A stretch of DNA of 29,854 nt from JAVVXB01 sp036651815 (GTDB lineage: Bacteria; Bacillota; Clostridia; Christensenellales; CAG-138). Both the position numbers and the translations under genes were made by a program. This document shows, in pieces, positions 16,127 to 24,003 of the stretch. The notes under the pieces are model-generated. The model was not told the origin of the DNA. It saw only the letters and a program-made list of their open reading frames with translations, and did not search any database. Within the stretch, counting starts at the first letter, position 1, and each line of letters begins with the position of its first letter. Where the stretch lies: positions 1 through 29,854 of the forward strand of contig JAVVXB010000035.1 of the NCBI GenBank assembly GCA_036651815.1, written 5' to 3'.

Positions 16127-17172
16127 TTTGCCGCCTCCCGGTTCATGGCCCCCGTACGTTGCAGCGCGGCATGCAAAATACGTTCAATCAGCGCATCGTA
16201 AGAGACGCCGCAGAACTCCGCCAACATCGGAAAGTCGCTATATCCGGGCGCCAGCCCGGGCAGCGGATTAATCTCAATAAAATGCACCTCGCGCTCATCG
16301 TCCGAAAGTCGGAAATCAATTCGTGCAAAGTCCCGGCACGCTAGTGTATCGTAGATCTTTTTTGCCGTCCGTATCATTTTCTGCTCAGCCAGCTCGGAAA
16401 TATGCGCGGGACACTCATAGCGAACATAGCGCGTATAATCCTGTTTGACCGTGTAGCTATAGACGCGATAATCACCCTGTGTGTTGCGGGTATAGACAAT
16501 CTCCATGGGTGAAAACACATGTGTATCCGCGCCGTTTCCGACAATCCCAACTGTAAATTCACGTCCGCTGACAAATCCTTCCACCAGCATTTCCGTCCGG
16601 TAGAGATCCAGATTGCGCGTCAGCAGCGCGGTCAACTCCTCCGCGTTCCTTGCAATCGAAACATCCGATATTCCTTTGCTGGAGCCTTCGGCATTTGGCT
16701 TGACAATTACGGGATATTTCACATGTTGCAGTTTGATTGGCGCCCCCGGATACAGTAGCTGGTAGGGTGGTGTTTTGATATGATAGGTTGCCAAAATACG
16801 CTTTGTGAGCGCTTTATCCAACGCAATGCACAGCGTAGCAGCATCTGAGCCTGTATAAGGAATGTCCAACATGTCCAATAGCGCGGGCACCTGTGCCTCA
16901 CGGTCGCGCCCGTTGATGCCTTCGGCAATGTTGAACACCAAGTCCAATTTTGTTTCGGACAGTTTCTGCGGAAGATTCTTATCCGCCTCCAGCAGTACCA
17001 CCCGGCAGCCCTGGCGCACAAGCGCAGCCTTGATGGCATGCACGGTATCGATGCTGTCCAACTCCGCCTCCGCATCCACAGTGGGGGCGGCAATCCCTTT
17101 TTTCAGATTGTACACAATGCCTACAATCAGGGCGTTTTTCGGAAGGGGGATATCGGAATCACGATCTTCCAT
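16123..17172 (-). CDS. D-alanine--D-alanine ligase-like ATP-grasp enzyme
   Basis: 349 residues, normal for the Ddl family. ATP-grasp elements: VFNIAEGINGRDREAQVP (79-96, where Ddl has HGxxGEDG), YPVIVKPNAEGSSKGIS (153-169, phosphate loop), and HFIEINPLPGLAPGYSDFP (297-315, metal ligands). The altered first motif and EINPLPG in place of ENTxPG separate it from housekeeping Ddl, so the amino acids joined are probably not two D-alanines. It overlaps the aminomutase gene by four bases and has its own promoter at 17310. No strong ribosome site precedes ATG 17172 (GAAGTG only); an in-frame stop sits just upstream. A beta-lysine ligase is the contextual inference; the substrate is unproven. Confidence 0.75.
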   Translation of the reverse strand: MEDRDSDIPLPKNALIVGIVYNLKKGIAAPTVDAEAELDSIDTVHAIKAALVRQGCRVVLLEADKNLPQKLSETKLDLVFNIAEGINGRDREAQVPALLDMLDIPYTGSDAATLCIALDKALTKRILATYHIKTPPYQLLYPGAPIKLQHVKYPVIVKPNAEGSSKGISDVSIARNAEELTALLTRNLDLYRTEMLVEGFVSGREFTVGIVGNGADTHVFSPMEIVYTRNTQGDYRVYSYTVKQDYTRYVRYECPAHISELAEQKMIRTAKKIYDTLACRDFARIDFRLSDDEREVHFIEINPLPGLAPGYSDFPMLAEFCGVSYDALIERILHAALQRTGAMNREAAK

Positions 17173-17309
17173 TTTTCAATCACTTCACTTTCGTTGTAAT
17201 CGGTTGCGTCCATGCGTGCGATGTGCCGATCATTTTTACAGATGACCGAATCACCCGATGGAAGCTCGAAGGGCGGTCACGGATATGCCGTCCCGCATGT
17301 CTAAGCGAA

Positions 17310-17338
17310 GTTATACTGCGAATTTCATCGTCCGTCAA
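17310..17338 (-). promoter_or_regulatory. Promoter of the ligase-aminomutase operon
   Basis: Minus strand TTGACG (17338-17333), 17-base spacer, TATAAC (17315-17310). It predicts an mRNA leader of about 130 bases (down to 17173), in which I see no clear riboswitch. Confidence 0.75.
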
Positions 17339-17376
17339 TAGCGAAATTCATCTGTTCATCTCAGCCAGAAAAAATG

Positions 17377-17791
17377 TCACAATCTACCCTTGGCATATCC
17401 CGTTTGTTCTGGTTTTGCTGAGCGGTGATTGTCGCCCGTCCATAAGCGCGCGCAGACAGCGGCGTGGAGACACCGTTCCCGTGTTGGGGTACAGTCCATC
17501 TCCGCCCGTAGGCCCATGTAGGCAGTGTGAAGGTAAGTTTGTGCTTTGTCTGCATGGATGACCAGCTCCTGCCCATAGGCCTGCGCAGGTATCTTGGGAT
17601 CTTTTTCCGTTAACAGCATGTGAAAAAAACATGCGTGCTGTCGCTTCCCAACCCTCATAAACGTCGTTCAACCAGTCCTGTCTATTCTTATCCGGAATCA
17701 GCAACGTGCCACACAATGCAAAAAAGCCGCAATAGCTTTGTCGAACCTCCGGATGGATGTCAGCTTGCAGCCTCAGATGATCATTCGTCAT
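17377..17791 (-). pseudogene. Frameshifted hypothetical gene
   Basis: The first frame, from ATG 17791, reads MTNDHLRLQADIHPEVRQSY and on to YEGWEATARMFF, then turns into composition unlike a protein. Shifting one base at a run of seven A (17623-17629; TTTTTTT in the coding strand) continues well as HMLLTEKDPKIPAQAYGQEL, ADKAQTYLHTAYMGLRAEM and stops at 17377, giving about 136 residues. The last 40 residues look odd, so there may be a second lesion. I do not recognise the family. It lies 17 bases after the LRR lipoprotein stop, with no ribosome site. An indel in the A run could be a real mutation, slippage or a sequencing error. Confidence 0.45.
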
Positions 17792-17807
17792 ATATTTCTA
17801 TTCGATT

Positions 17808-18929
17808 TTATTTGGGCCGTGTCGTCTCGATGCGCGTATTGGGCAATTGCTCCGATAGCTTGGCCAACGGCTTCAATATTCCTTTTCCGGTGACCGCCAA
17901 CACTTTCAACCACGGCATGTCGGCAAGCACATCCAAATCCGCCGCACTGCAATTCAGTAGCGTGAGTTCCGTGAGCCCCCGGAGTTTCGTCAGCGGCTTT
18001 ACACTGCGCACATGTGCGGTATTTAGGGTCAGTGCGGTCAACTGTGTCTGTTTTTCCAGCGGCAGCACACCATCCAGATTGCCCGCCAGCTCAAGTCTCT
18101 TCATGCACGGCAGCTTTGGCAATGTCTGCAATTCGTCCACGGAATTACACGTCACTGACAGTTCCTCAAGATTTTTCAGTGAACTTAGAAAAGCATAATC
18201 TCTTGGCTTCTTTTCCGCGCCGCCGGCAAGCGTCAGCTTACGCAGCGCAGGTAGTGTGCCGATGGCATCCAGTTTTGCATTCTGCTTGAGCCTGTCCCAG
18301 CGGAGGGAGAGTTCCGTCAGCTTTGTCAACCCGTCCAGAGCAGACTGATCCGGCAGCAGCGTCTGATCAATGCTTAATGATTGCAGGTTCTTCACGCTTT
18401 GCAACACGGCTGCATCCATCAAGTCATTGTTTTTCAGTGTCAACACGGTAAGTCCATCCATCTTTGGTAAAGTTGATAGATCCATCTCATGATTGTTCTC
18501 CAGCGTTAACGTGTTCAGCCCGGATATTTTCGTAAGCGGAGTCAAATCAATCACCGCAGTATTTCGCAAAGTCAAAGATTCTAAATTTGAAAAATATACG
18601 ACCTCGTCCAGCGCATTCAATTGAATTCCATCGATCACGAGAAAAGGAATCATATCCAGCTCTTCCTGCAAAAAGATGCTGCGGGTACTCTCGTGCAGCA
18701 TGCGGCGCATGTAAGCAAGCAAGGGCATTTGTGTAAGTTTGATGCCGTCTTCCGGCTGAAATGTTTGCGTTTGTTTCACGAGCTGGGTCTTGGCAGGAAC
18801 ACTGGTGACGGCTGCCATCATATCCGAGGAAGTATCCCGATTAAACGTCCCAGCGGCTGCTCCGGCACAACCCGCTAGTACCATGCCGCTTAGCAGCATA
18901 GCCAGCCAAACTTGTACCCGGTTTCTCAT
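17808..18929 (-). CDS. Leucine-rich-repeat lipoprotein
   Basis: 373 residues; GGAGGAGA precedes ATG 18929. The signal peptide ends in MVLAGC, with C21 as lipid anchor, so it sits on the outer face of the membrane. From about residue 100 it is a run of roughly 22-residue repeats of the internalin/SDS22 type (LESLTLRNTAVIDLTPLTKI, LNTLTLENN, LTVLTLKNN, LTELSLRWD). Such solenoids bind proteins or glycans; no enzyme domain is seen. It follows the GerMN lipoprotein by 86 bases, an interval with a small GCACC/GGTGC hairpin but no promoter, so the two are likely co-transcribed. Confidence 0.8.
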   Translation of the reverse strand: MRNRVQVWLAMLLSGMVLAGCAGAAAGTFNRDTSSDMMAAVTSVPAKTQLVKQTQTFQPEDGIKLTQMPLLAYMRRMLHESTRSIFLQEELDMIPFLVIDGIQLNALDEVVYFSNLESLTLRNTAVIDLTPLTKISGLNTLTLENNHEMDLSTLPKMDGLTVLTLKNNDLMDAAVLQSVKNLQSLSIDQTLLPDQSALDGLTKLTELSLRWDRLKQNAKLDAIGTLPALRKLTLAGGAEKKPRDYAFLSSLKNLEELSVTCNSVDELQTLPKLPCMKRLELAGNLDGVLPLEKQTQLTALTLNTAHVRSVKPLTKLRGLTELTLLNCSAADLDVLADMPWLKVLAVTGKGILKPLAKLSEQLPNTRIETTRPK

Positions 18930-19015
18930 GCTTTATCTCTCCTCCGCGATACGAACGCATCCGGCTCCAGCGGTCGGCAATGGTTGCAGCACCTTGGTGC
19001 TACACCTACCGGCGA

Positions 19016-19612
19016 TTATGCGCTTGGCTGTGGCGTCTGCGTTTCCCCCGTTTTGATAATTTTCACAAACTGATCCATCACCATCCCGCATTCATAGTTT
19101 TCACGGGATTTCGTCTCCAGCTTCGTACCTTCAATGGTCAACGCAAACGCATCGGCTCTGTAGTAGCTTAAAAACGTATCCACCAGGCTCTGAATCATCA
19201 GCTTTTCAGCGGTCACGTTCTTCGCGTTGCACACAGCAGTCCCGAATGCCTGGGATAGGTCAGCGCGTACCACGCGGCACTGTGTATTCTCTTCCTGGAT
19301 CTTGACCGTATCCTCACCCACCTCAAAATATAGATTCCTGCCGTAATCGATGTCCGGCAGAACATCCACATCTATCAGTGCCTGTAACAGCGCCTTAGGT
19401 GAATCCTCAGCAATGGTGTACGCCAATGGTACGATTCCGTCCTTTTCGCTGCTCGGCACATACAGCGTTACCTGCACCGCCGTAGGCATGACTGACGGCA
19501 TTGTTGCAGCAGACGTCTGTGTAGGCGCGGCATTTGGCGTATCGTTGCCTTTGCAACCGCATGCGGATAAGATCATCATTCCAAGCAGCGCAACGGCCAA
19601 AATTCGTTTCAT
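19016..19612 (-). CDS. GerMN-domain lipoprotein
   Basis: About 198 residues from ATG 19612, which has GGTGGGAAG before it; an ATG at 19627 has none. The signal peptide ends in MILSAC, a lipobox. A Thr/Pro/Ala-rich spacer leads to a domain of the GerMN type (VQVTLYVPSSEKDGIVPLAY ... SPKALLQALI ... ENTQCRVVRADLSQAFG), found in spore germination protein GerM and related envelope lipoproteins. In B. subtilis GerM is needed for normal sporulation and germination; here only the domain is shared, so a spore role is inference. It has a consensus promoter at 19648 and probably shares the message with the LRR lipoprotein. Confidence 0.75.
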   Translation of the reverse strand: MKRILAVALLGMMILSACGCKGNDTPNAAPTQTSAATMPSVMPTAVQVTLYVPSSEKDGIVPLAYTIAEDSPKALLQALIDVDVLPDIDYGRNLYFEVGEDTVKIQEENTQCRVVRADLSQAFGTAVCNAKNVTAEKLMIQSLVDTFLSYYRADAFALTIEGTKLETKSRENYECGMVMDQFVKIIKTGETQTPQPSA

Positions 19613-19647
19613 CAATCTTCCCACCATTTAATTTTTAACTATATTAT

Positions 19648-19676
19648 AGTTTACATGCAGCAATCAGAAGTGTCAA
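19648..19676 (-). promoter_or_regulatory. Promoter of the lipoprotein operon
   Basis: Minus strand TTGACA (19676-19671), 17-base spacer, TAAACT (19653-19648), 36 bases before the GerMN gene. Confidence 0.8.
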
Positions 19677-19784
19677 TTTACGACAAGCAGAATTTCTTTT
19701 TCTTCAAACCTATGCTACAATAATAATATAAGATTTTTATGGGCGCGTGATTGACAGATGCATTTCATCAACTAGCAATGTAGC

Positions 19785-19790
19785 TATACT
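19785..19790 (+). promoter_or_regulatory. Candidate -10 box for the sigma-like membrane protein
   Basis: TATACT with only a weak -35 (ATTTCA at 19762-19767, 17-base spacer), about 120 bases before the gene. Confidence 0.3.
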
Positions 19791-19908
19791 AGTTTTTTTG
19801 CGTTACTTTAAGCTTTTGCAGCATAACGACAATAAAAAAGCATCTGTCCCGCATAATGACGAATGCATAAACAAACCACCCAGCTTACTGGAGGGAAAAG
19901 GAATCCAT

Positions 19909-20589
19909 ATGGAGCTTGATCAACTGGTCGCCCGCATCCGCCGTGGAGACAAATCCGCACTCAAGGAACTGATTGCGGCCTGTGGAGCAAACGTATATCA
20001 AAAAGCATACGCCAAAACACAGGATGCCAATCTGGCGCGGGAAGCCACGCGGCAGACCTTTTCCCAGTTCGTTGCCAAGCTACAGGAGCAGCCCGAATCG
20101 AACGGTTGGAACCTTTGGCTGGATACGCTGGCCATTCAAAACATTCAGACTTACGACTTGATGGCTTTGAATATGGCGCGCATTGAAGACGAATTGGATA
20201 AAGAGCTGTTCTATACAGATCCAACGCCTTCGTCCATACAACCTACACCGCCATCCGTGGTGCAACCCCCTCCGGTAATTCAAACTCCGCCAGTGCAGCA
20301 ACCGTTGCCACAGCAACCGCGCTTTCCCGGCTATGCGCAACCTTCATCCCCAGCCGCGCAGCATTCTCCCAGAGCAAGGCAGCTCAACAATCACGTGTTT
20401 GACGAAATGCTGGACAAGACTTATTGTAAAAAGAATCGGCACGGCAGTGGTTGGAGTGCATTCTTGCTAATTGTCCTCTGTCTGCTCCTTATATGGGTCG
20501 TGTCGGGCGTAGCCATGTCGCTTCATTGGATTCCGTTTTTCGATCTGGGTTACACCTGGTTCAACGCAGCTGTTTTTCGATTCTTCTAA
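19909..20589 (+). CDS. Membrane protein with sigma-70 region 2-like N-terminus
   Basis: 226 residues from ATG 19909, after GGAGGGAAAAGGA; the frame is open back to 19747 without a signal. Residues 3-60 (LVARIRRGDKSALKELI ... ANLAREATRQTFSQFVAKLQ) follow the pattern of region 2 of ECF sigma factors, but the usual acidic AEDLTQEVF stretch is AREATRQTF. There is no region 4. Residues 105-155 are a Pro/Gln-rich linker, 182-204 a membrane span, and the rest a short hydrophobic tail. Topology puts the sigma-like part in the cytoplasm. It may be a degenerate sigma that no longer directs transcription, or a membrane-tethered partner of RNA polymerase or of an anti-sigma factor. This is inference from weak similarity. 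Confidence 0.6.
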   Translation: MELDQLVARIRRGDKSALKELIAACGANVYQKAYAKTQDANLAREATRQTFSQFVAKLQEQPESNGWNLWLDTLAIQNIQTYDLMALNMARIEDELDKELFYTDPTPSSIQPTPPSVVQPPPVIQTPPVQQPLPQQPRFPGYAQPSSPAAQHSPRARQLNNHVFDEMLDKTYCKKNRHGSGWSAFLLIVLCLLLIWVVSGVAMSLHWIPFFDLGYTWFNAAVFRFF

Positions 20590-20745
20590 GACGTGTTTCT
20601 AAACGTGAAATCTGTGGTTTCGAGTGCGTTTTTTGTCAGATTCAGCGGAAAATTCATAAGGCGACCGGTAGAACGCTTGGATTATGACCGCAAAACTGAC
20701 AACCCCTCTGCCACAACCACTTTTCGGTGAATTTAGATACACGTC
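20590..20745. repeat. Inverted-end (MITE-like) element, copy 2
   Basis: 156 bp that start on the base after the stop codon of the sigma-like gene. Ends are GACGTGTTTCTAAA (20590-20603) and, inverted, GACGTGTATCTAAA (20745-20732), 13 of 14 identical. The right end CACTTTTCGGTGAATTTAGA matches copy 1. The interior resembles copy 1 only loosely. The remaining bases to the FprA gene (20746-20966) hold nothing I can support. Confidence 0.65.
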
Positions 20746-20966
20746 CTTAGCCGACTGTCGCATGCTTGGCTCCCCTGCATTACACTCACCGACCGCAAAG
20801 GCTAGCCATTGGGTAGGAATGCAGCCGATTTATCCTGTAACCAAGTTTCTTGCAATTGGGATCTTTCTGCAAAACGCGCTTGTAAACACCAGCAATCTGA
20901 AAATAGCGCACAGCTCATTATGCACACAAACCACTATCATTGATATGCGGAACAGAGGCTTCACAT

Positions 20967-22163
20967 TCAAGCGGTGATCAACGCCACAAGCTCCTGCATT
21001 TTCTGCGCAGATTCCTCCGTGGGACGGAAACGCACCTTGTAAGAACCGAGCACGTTCATGCCAAGCTGTGTCAAACGCAGTTCCACGGAGGGAACCGCTT
21101 CGCCGCTCCACCCATAGGAACCGAATGCGATTGCCTTCTTGCCACGCGTCAGCGGCACTGCCACGTGAGCCAGCGCCGTCCAGATGGGCGGCAGCGCATC
21201 GGCATTGACCGTGGGCGATCCAATGGCAATGCAGTCTGCGGCATAGATCTGTTCAGCCGCCCGCTCTGCAGAAATATCGCTCAGATCAGCAATGTTAACC
21301 TTCCACCCCGCGCCAAGAAATGCTGTGCGCAGCCGTTCGGCTAGTTGCATTGTATAGCCATAGCAGCTCACATATCCGATAAAAGCCGTCTTGCCATCCC
21401 CGCGCTTGCGCTCCGCCGCCCACTCGCCATACAACCGCACGGCCTCCATCGGCTCCTCGTCCAGCACCGGTCCATGGGAAGGGCAGATGACCGATATCTT
21501 CGGCAATTGCAGCTCCGTCAAATGGGCAATTGCTTTGGTGACCGATGCGGCAAATGGACTCACAATACAATCGTAATAATAGCGCCGCGCGCCCTTAAAT
21601 GCAGGATCGGTCTTGCTCTCCAGCACGTGCTCCGGCGCATAGTGGCAACCAAACGCGTCGCAGGTAAACAGTACGCCCGTCTGATCGTCATACGTAAACA
21701 TCGTATCCGGCCAGTGCAGAAATGGCGCCATGATAAACCGCAGTGTTCGTCCACCGAGCTCCAGCACATCACCTTCCTTGACCGGCTCAATGGGCAATTG
21801 CCGTCCCGCAATAAAAGGCAGGTTCATGCTCGCCGCCCGCGTGCAGTATATTTTCGCATTAGGCGCTGCTGCGGACATGGCCGCGATGGAACCGCTGTGA
21901 TCCGGCTCGGTATGTTGTAAGATCAAATAATCGATCTTCGCTGGATCAATCAGCTGACCGATCAACGCAAGGCTTTCCTCAATAAAGCCGTCCTTAACCG
22001 TCTCAATCAGCGCAGTTTTCTCCGTCCCCTGTACCAAATATGCGTTGTAGGATGTACCGAATTCGGTCTTCATCACAACGTCGAATTTCTGAAGTTCTGG
22101 GTTCAGCGCACCCACCCAATGGATGCCGTGGGCAACAGCAACGGGCTTTTGGCTTTTTTTCAT
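20967..22163 (-). CDS. fprA: FprA-family flavodiiron protein
   Basis: 398 residues, full length; GGAGG lies 7 bases before the ATG. The N-terminal metallo-beta-lactamase domain has the complete diiron ligand set: HTEPDH (H84, E86, D88, with H89), H150 in HWPD, D169 in CDAF, H230 in PSHGP. The C-terminal flavodoxin domain begins near 261 (FIGYVSCYGYTMQLAERL) and binds FMN. Such soluble proteins reduce O2 to water, and some reduce NO, with electrons from rubredoxin. The rubredoxin gene is divergent next door, a fitting partner. Substrate preference (O2 or NO) cannot be read from sequence. Confidence 0.95.
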   Translation of the reverse strand: MKKSQKPVAVAHGIHWVGALNPELQKFDVVMKTEFGTSYNAYLVQGTEKTALIETVKDGFIEESLALIGQLIDPAKIDYLILQHTEPDHSGSIAAMSAAAPNAKIYCTRAASMNLPFIAGRQLPIEPVKEGDVLELGGRTLRFIMAPFLHWPDTMFTYDDQTGVLFTCDAFGCHYAPEHVLESKTDPAFKGARRYYYDCIVSPFAASVTKAIAHLTELQLPKISVICPSHGPVLDEEPMEAVRLYGEWAAERKRGDGKTAFIGYVSCYGYTMQLAERLRTAFLGAGWKVNIADLSDISAERAAEQIYAADCIAIGSPTVNADALPPIWTALAHVAVPLTRGKKAIAFGSYGWSGEAVPSVELRLTQLGMNVLGSYKVRFRPTEESAQKMQELVALITA

Positions 22164-22192
22164 ACAGATACCTCCAAGTTTTAACTGTGCCT

Positions 22193-22221
22193 ATTATATC
22201 CAAATTTTCTAAAAAAGAATA
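22193..22221 (-). promoter_or_regulatory. fprA promoter
   Basis: Minus strand TATTCT (22221-22216), 17-base spacer, perfect TATAAT (22198-22193). Leader about 25 bases. Confidence 0.6.
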
Positions 22222-22224
22222 GCG

Positions 22225-22253
22225 TAAAAACGTTGTCTATGGTATGCTAAAAT
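22225..22253 (+). promoter_or_regulatory. Rubredoxin promoter
   Basis: Extended -10 element TGCTAAAAT (22245-22253), with a weak -35 TAAAAA (22225-22230) 17 bases upstream. It abuts the fprA promoter, so one regulator could govern both. Confidence 0.45.
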
Positions 22254-22275
22254 AAATCATCTCAGGAGGTGTCTT

Positions 22276-22428
22276 ATGAAATATGCATGTCCCTGTGGCT
22301 ATGAATATGATCCCGCCGTTGGCGATCCTGACAACGGTATTGCTGCCGGCACTGCTTTTTCCGATCTGCCGGATGACTGGACTTGCCCCATCTGTGGATT
22401 AGGTAAGGATGCGTTTTCCAAAGTCTAA
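22276..22428 (+). CDS. Rubredoxin, with shortened first cysteine knuckle
   Basis: 50 residues after a strong AGGAGG. Small soluble Fe(Cys)4 electron carrier. The second knuckle is standard (CPICG, C37 and C40), and the family core DPDNGIAAGTAFSDLPDDW is intact. The first knuckle reads ACPCGYEYDP: C5 and C7 are separated by one residue instead of the usual two (CxxCG). The frame is intact around it, so this is a one-residue deletion rather than a frameshift. Divergent from fprA, its likely electron acceptor. Confidence 0.9.
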   Translation: MKYACPCGYEYDPAVGDPDNGIAAGTAFSDLPDDWTCPICGLGKDAFSKV

Positions 22429-22576
22429 CGGGCACTAATCAGACTAGGCTATCAATTGTTGCCCTTAATTCAGCACTGAATGAGTTTCATCGTGCCAATG
22501 AGAGGGTGTTATTGTTGTGCGTTCTATTCATAATCGGTCACAGCGCACCTCCGACTATTCGATGTGCGCTTTCGCT

Positions 22577-23821
22577 TCATTCCGTCAATGTCCGCGTAGG
22601 CGAAGCGATCCCTGCATTAGCAAAATATATCCCGATATCCGCCGTAATATCACGGTCTACAAGTCCCTTTTCAGCCATCTTCGTCAAAATCCATATGGCT
22701 CTTTTGTGTGACAATCCGGGCTTGTAAGGGCGCGTTTCCGTCAATGCTTGATAGATATCCAAGCATGCCATCATTCGTTCCCAACGTCCAAGCTGTCCGC
22801 CGTTCAAGCCAAATGGATACCCGCTACCGTCCAGTTTTTCATGGTGGTAGGATGCCCATTTCGTAATCTCTTCCAGCCCCCTGATGCTGCTTAAGATCCG
22901 ATACGTTTCGAATGCATGAATCTTGACCTTGCGATATTCTTCTGCGGTGAGGCTGTCCTGTTTTTCCAAAATATTATTGTCAACAACCAATTTCCCGATA
23001 TCGTGCAACGCGCCGGCAAAGTACAGCTTGGCAGCCAATTCCGCATCCACTTGGTAAAATTGTGCCATAGCGTAGGCTTTTTCTGCAACTCCAATAGAAT
23101 GGCGCTGTGTGAAATGAGATTTGTAATCAGCCGCCGTGGCAAACACGCTTGCAAATCGCATTAGCTCCTGCGGCGTGCACGTTTTCATCTTGGAAGGGGC
23201 TAACGCTTTCAGAAATTGCTCCAGCTCCGCACTGCCCAGGCGTTCCAGCGCGGCATAATCAAACACTGTCAAGAATAGTTCCGAGCAGTCCGCATCGAAC
23301 TGAGTGTTGCAGTTATCTCGCAGATACGCCATCAGGTGGCACTGCTTTTCGGCATCCATATAACGAAAGTCAAAATGAGTATCCAGTACATCTGCAATAT
23401 GAATCAGTCTGGCATATAGAGGCGTTTCCTCAGCGGTTTTCCCAAATGGTCCGCTCCCATCCGCACGCTCATGATGATACAAAACCACTCCGTCCACATC
23501 TCCGTAAAACGGGATGTCGCGGACATGTTTTTGCCCAATTCTGCAATGCAACCCGAAATTTTTTAGTTCCCCTTTGGCTGCATCCGCAAACCGCCCGTTA
23601 TATTCCGTCTGCACATATTCCGTCAGTGCACAGTCATGCATCACTGCGCATCCCATCAAATCCAACAGTGCCGTATCGGAGAAATCCATAGCTTTTGCCA
23701 TACCCGCAGAGATTGCGGCAACACGCTTTCCATGATTTGTACTGACACCCAGCAAATCATGTTCTACACAATCCAGTGCATTGGATAGCGCAAACAACGC
23801 ATCGGAAAAATCAAATTGCAT
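22577..23821 (-). CDS. Tandem HD-GYP-type protein (first domain degenerate)
   Basis: 414 residues; GGGAGAAC precedes the ATG. Two HD-type domains lie in tandem. The second (about 215-400) is canonical: HDIGK (273-277), HHEKLDGSGYPFGL (326-339), and DIYQALTETRPYKPG (355-369). The first (about 10-190) keeps the outline but has MHDCA (61-65) and HHERADGSGPF (116-126), lacking the Lys of HDIGK and the GYP tyrosine. HD-GYP proteins hydrolyse cyclic di-GMP or related dinucleotides. No receiver, PAS or membrane domain is present, so the degenerate domain may be the sensor. Substrate unproven. Confidence 0.85.
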   Translation of the reverse strand: MQFDFSDALFALSNALDCVEHDLLGVSTNHGKRVAAISAGMAKAMDFSDTALLDLMGCAVMHDCALTEYVQTEYNGRFADAAKGELKNFGLHCRIGQKHVRDIPFYGDVDGVVLYHHERADGSGPFGKTAEETPLYARLIHIADVLDTHFDFRYMDAEKQCHLMAYLRDNCNTQFDADCSELFLTVFDYAALERLGSAELEQFLKALAPSKMKTCTPQELMRFASVFATAADYKSHFTQRHSIGVAEKAYAMAQFYQVDAELAAKLYFAGALHDIGKLVVDNNILEKQDSLTAEEYRKVKIHAFETYRILSSIRGLEEITKWASYHHEKLDGSGYPFGLNGGQLGRWERMMACLDIYQALTETRPYKPGLSHKRAIWILTKMAEKGLVDRDITADIGIYFANAGIASPTRTLTE

Positions 23822-23885
23822 CTGTTCTCCCTAAATTTAAAATAACAAACGAATTTTGATTTAGCAAGAATCCATTCATTGTTAT

Positions 23886-23914
23886 ATAATATCATAAATT
23901 CATCATTCATTCAA
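23886..23914 (-). promoter_or_regulatory. Promoter of the HD-GYP gene
   Basis: Minus strand TTGAAT (23914-23909), 17-base spacer, TATTAT (23891-23886), in a very AT-rich stretch. Confidence 0.55.
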
Positions 23915-23939
23915 ATTAAGTCGCAATATGTACATCAAA

Positions 23940-23965
23940 GAGGCTGTCCGTAATTCGGCAGCCTC
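23940..23965 (-). terminator. Hairpin after spoIIID
   Basis: Stem GAGGCTG / CAGCCTC, extended by CCG/CGG with a one-base bulge, 38 bases after the stop. On the minus strand it is followed by TTTGATGT, a weak U-tract. Confidence 0.6.
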
Positions 23966-24003
23966 AATCGCCAAGACATTTTTCTATGATCGAAATCCTG
24001 CGC

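Noticed and set aside
20684..20977. 97-codon plus-strand ORF
   Set aside because: Crosses the inverted-end element and the end of fprA, and has no ribosome site.
20967..22163. Antisense ORF of 191 codons within fprA (plus 21345-21920)
   Set aside because: fprA has all diiron ligands and a strong ribosome site; the antisense frame has neither.
22141..22276. Per box between fprA and rubredoxin
   Set aside because: The AT-rich stretch has no convincing TTATAATnATTATAA-like palindrome by eye.
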